Below are positions 10,855 through 10,943 of a stretch of 10,943 nucleotides of DNA, piece by piece. The notes beneath the pieces are model-generated. The model was given only the letters and a program-made list of their open reading frames with translations. It was not told the DNA's origin and made no database searches. The stretch covers positions 1-10,943 of the forward strand of contig JAVBOP010000063.1 in assembly GCA_031550405.1 (NCBI GenBank), written 5' to 3'. Both the position numbers and the translations under genes were made by a program. The DNA is from JAVBOP01 sp031550405 (GTDB lineage Bacteria; Bacteroidota; Ignavibacteria; Kapaibacteriales; UBA2268). Within the stretch, counting starts at the first letter, position 1. Each line of letters starts with the position of its first letter.

Positions 10855-10943
10855 ATGGAAATTTCAGAAATACAATTAAATCCTGTAATTATAATGTCTC
10901 ATGCCCTCGTTGGGCTACAGAACATTGCAGATGCGGTATTGCT
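10855..10943 (+). CDS. Start of an unrecognised gene, cut by the window end
   Basis: An open frame starts at ATG 10855 with AAGGAG eight nt upstream, a good ribosome-binding site. 29 residues are visible (MEISEIQLNPVIIMSHALVG...), too few to assign a family. It directly follows element D, which could be its leader. Confidence 0.6.
   Translation, partial: MEISEIQLNPVIIMSHALVGLQNIADAVL

Overview
The window looks like a low-GC chromosome segment from the Bacteroidota/Chlorobiota side of bacteria. The main reason is the promoters. Many gene starts are preceded by the -7 element TAnnTTTG, and the tRNA promoter also has a TTTG about 20 nt further upstream. This is the layout known for the Bacteroidota primary sigma factor. 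Lysine- and asparagine-rich proteins and AT-rich spacers fit this. I cannot name a genus.

Core part (1 to about 2830). The start of uvrC (minus strand, cut by the window edge) and lgt (minus) are followed by a divergent gene for a long lipoprotein with C-terminal TPR repeats. A tRNA-Asn(GTT) gene with a strong promoter and a terminator follows.

Integrated element, control end (about 2840 to 5720). A tyrosine recombinase points at tRNA-Asn. Next to it are a phage-type HTH repressor, whose S24-like C-terminal domain seems to lack the Ser/Lys dyad, and a membrane protein with a GYF_2 domain. Recombinase and repressor genes carry the same two promoter/leader blocks, so they are probably co-regulated. 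This looks like an integrative element entered at tRNA-Asn; its other end is not in the window.

Cargo array (about 5860 to the end). Small toxin-antitoxin-like modules alternate with a repeated structured element. The gene modules are two paralogous PIN-toxin operons, an orphan Phd-like gene, a DUF4160/DUF2442 pair and three unrecognised genes. Two modules, and less perfectly a third, are enclosed by long inverted repeats. A 90-bp tRNA-like sequence occurs twice, perfectly conserved.

The most interesting signal is the repeated element: four full copies (A 6825-7045, B 7847-8069, C 8708-8929, D 10610-10825), one shortened copy (B', 8090-8208) and one distant relative (E0, 5864-6014). Full copies have a promoter with TTG, 20 nt and a TAnnTTTG-type box. 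The predicted RNA starts at a long helix P1, whose sequence differs between copies while its pairing is kept. Inside P1 lie two or three hairpins and one strand of helix P3. The other strand of P3 lies outside P1, so the RNA is a pseudoknot. In E0, B and B' P3 is followed by a run of T. I do not recognise it as a known RNA family. Possible roles are a cis-acting leader or attenuator for TA-like genes, a stand-alone small RNA, or a recombination/mobility signal; the sequence alone does not decide.
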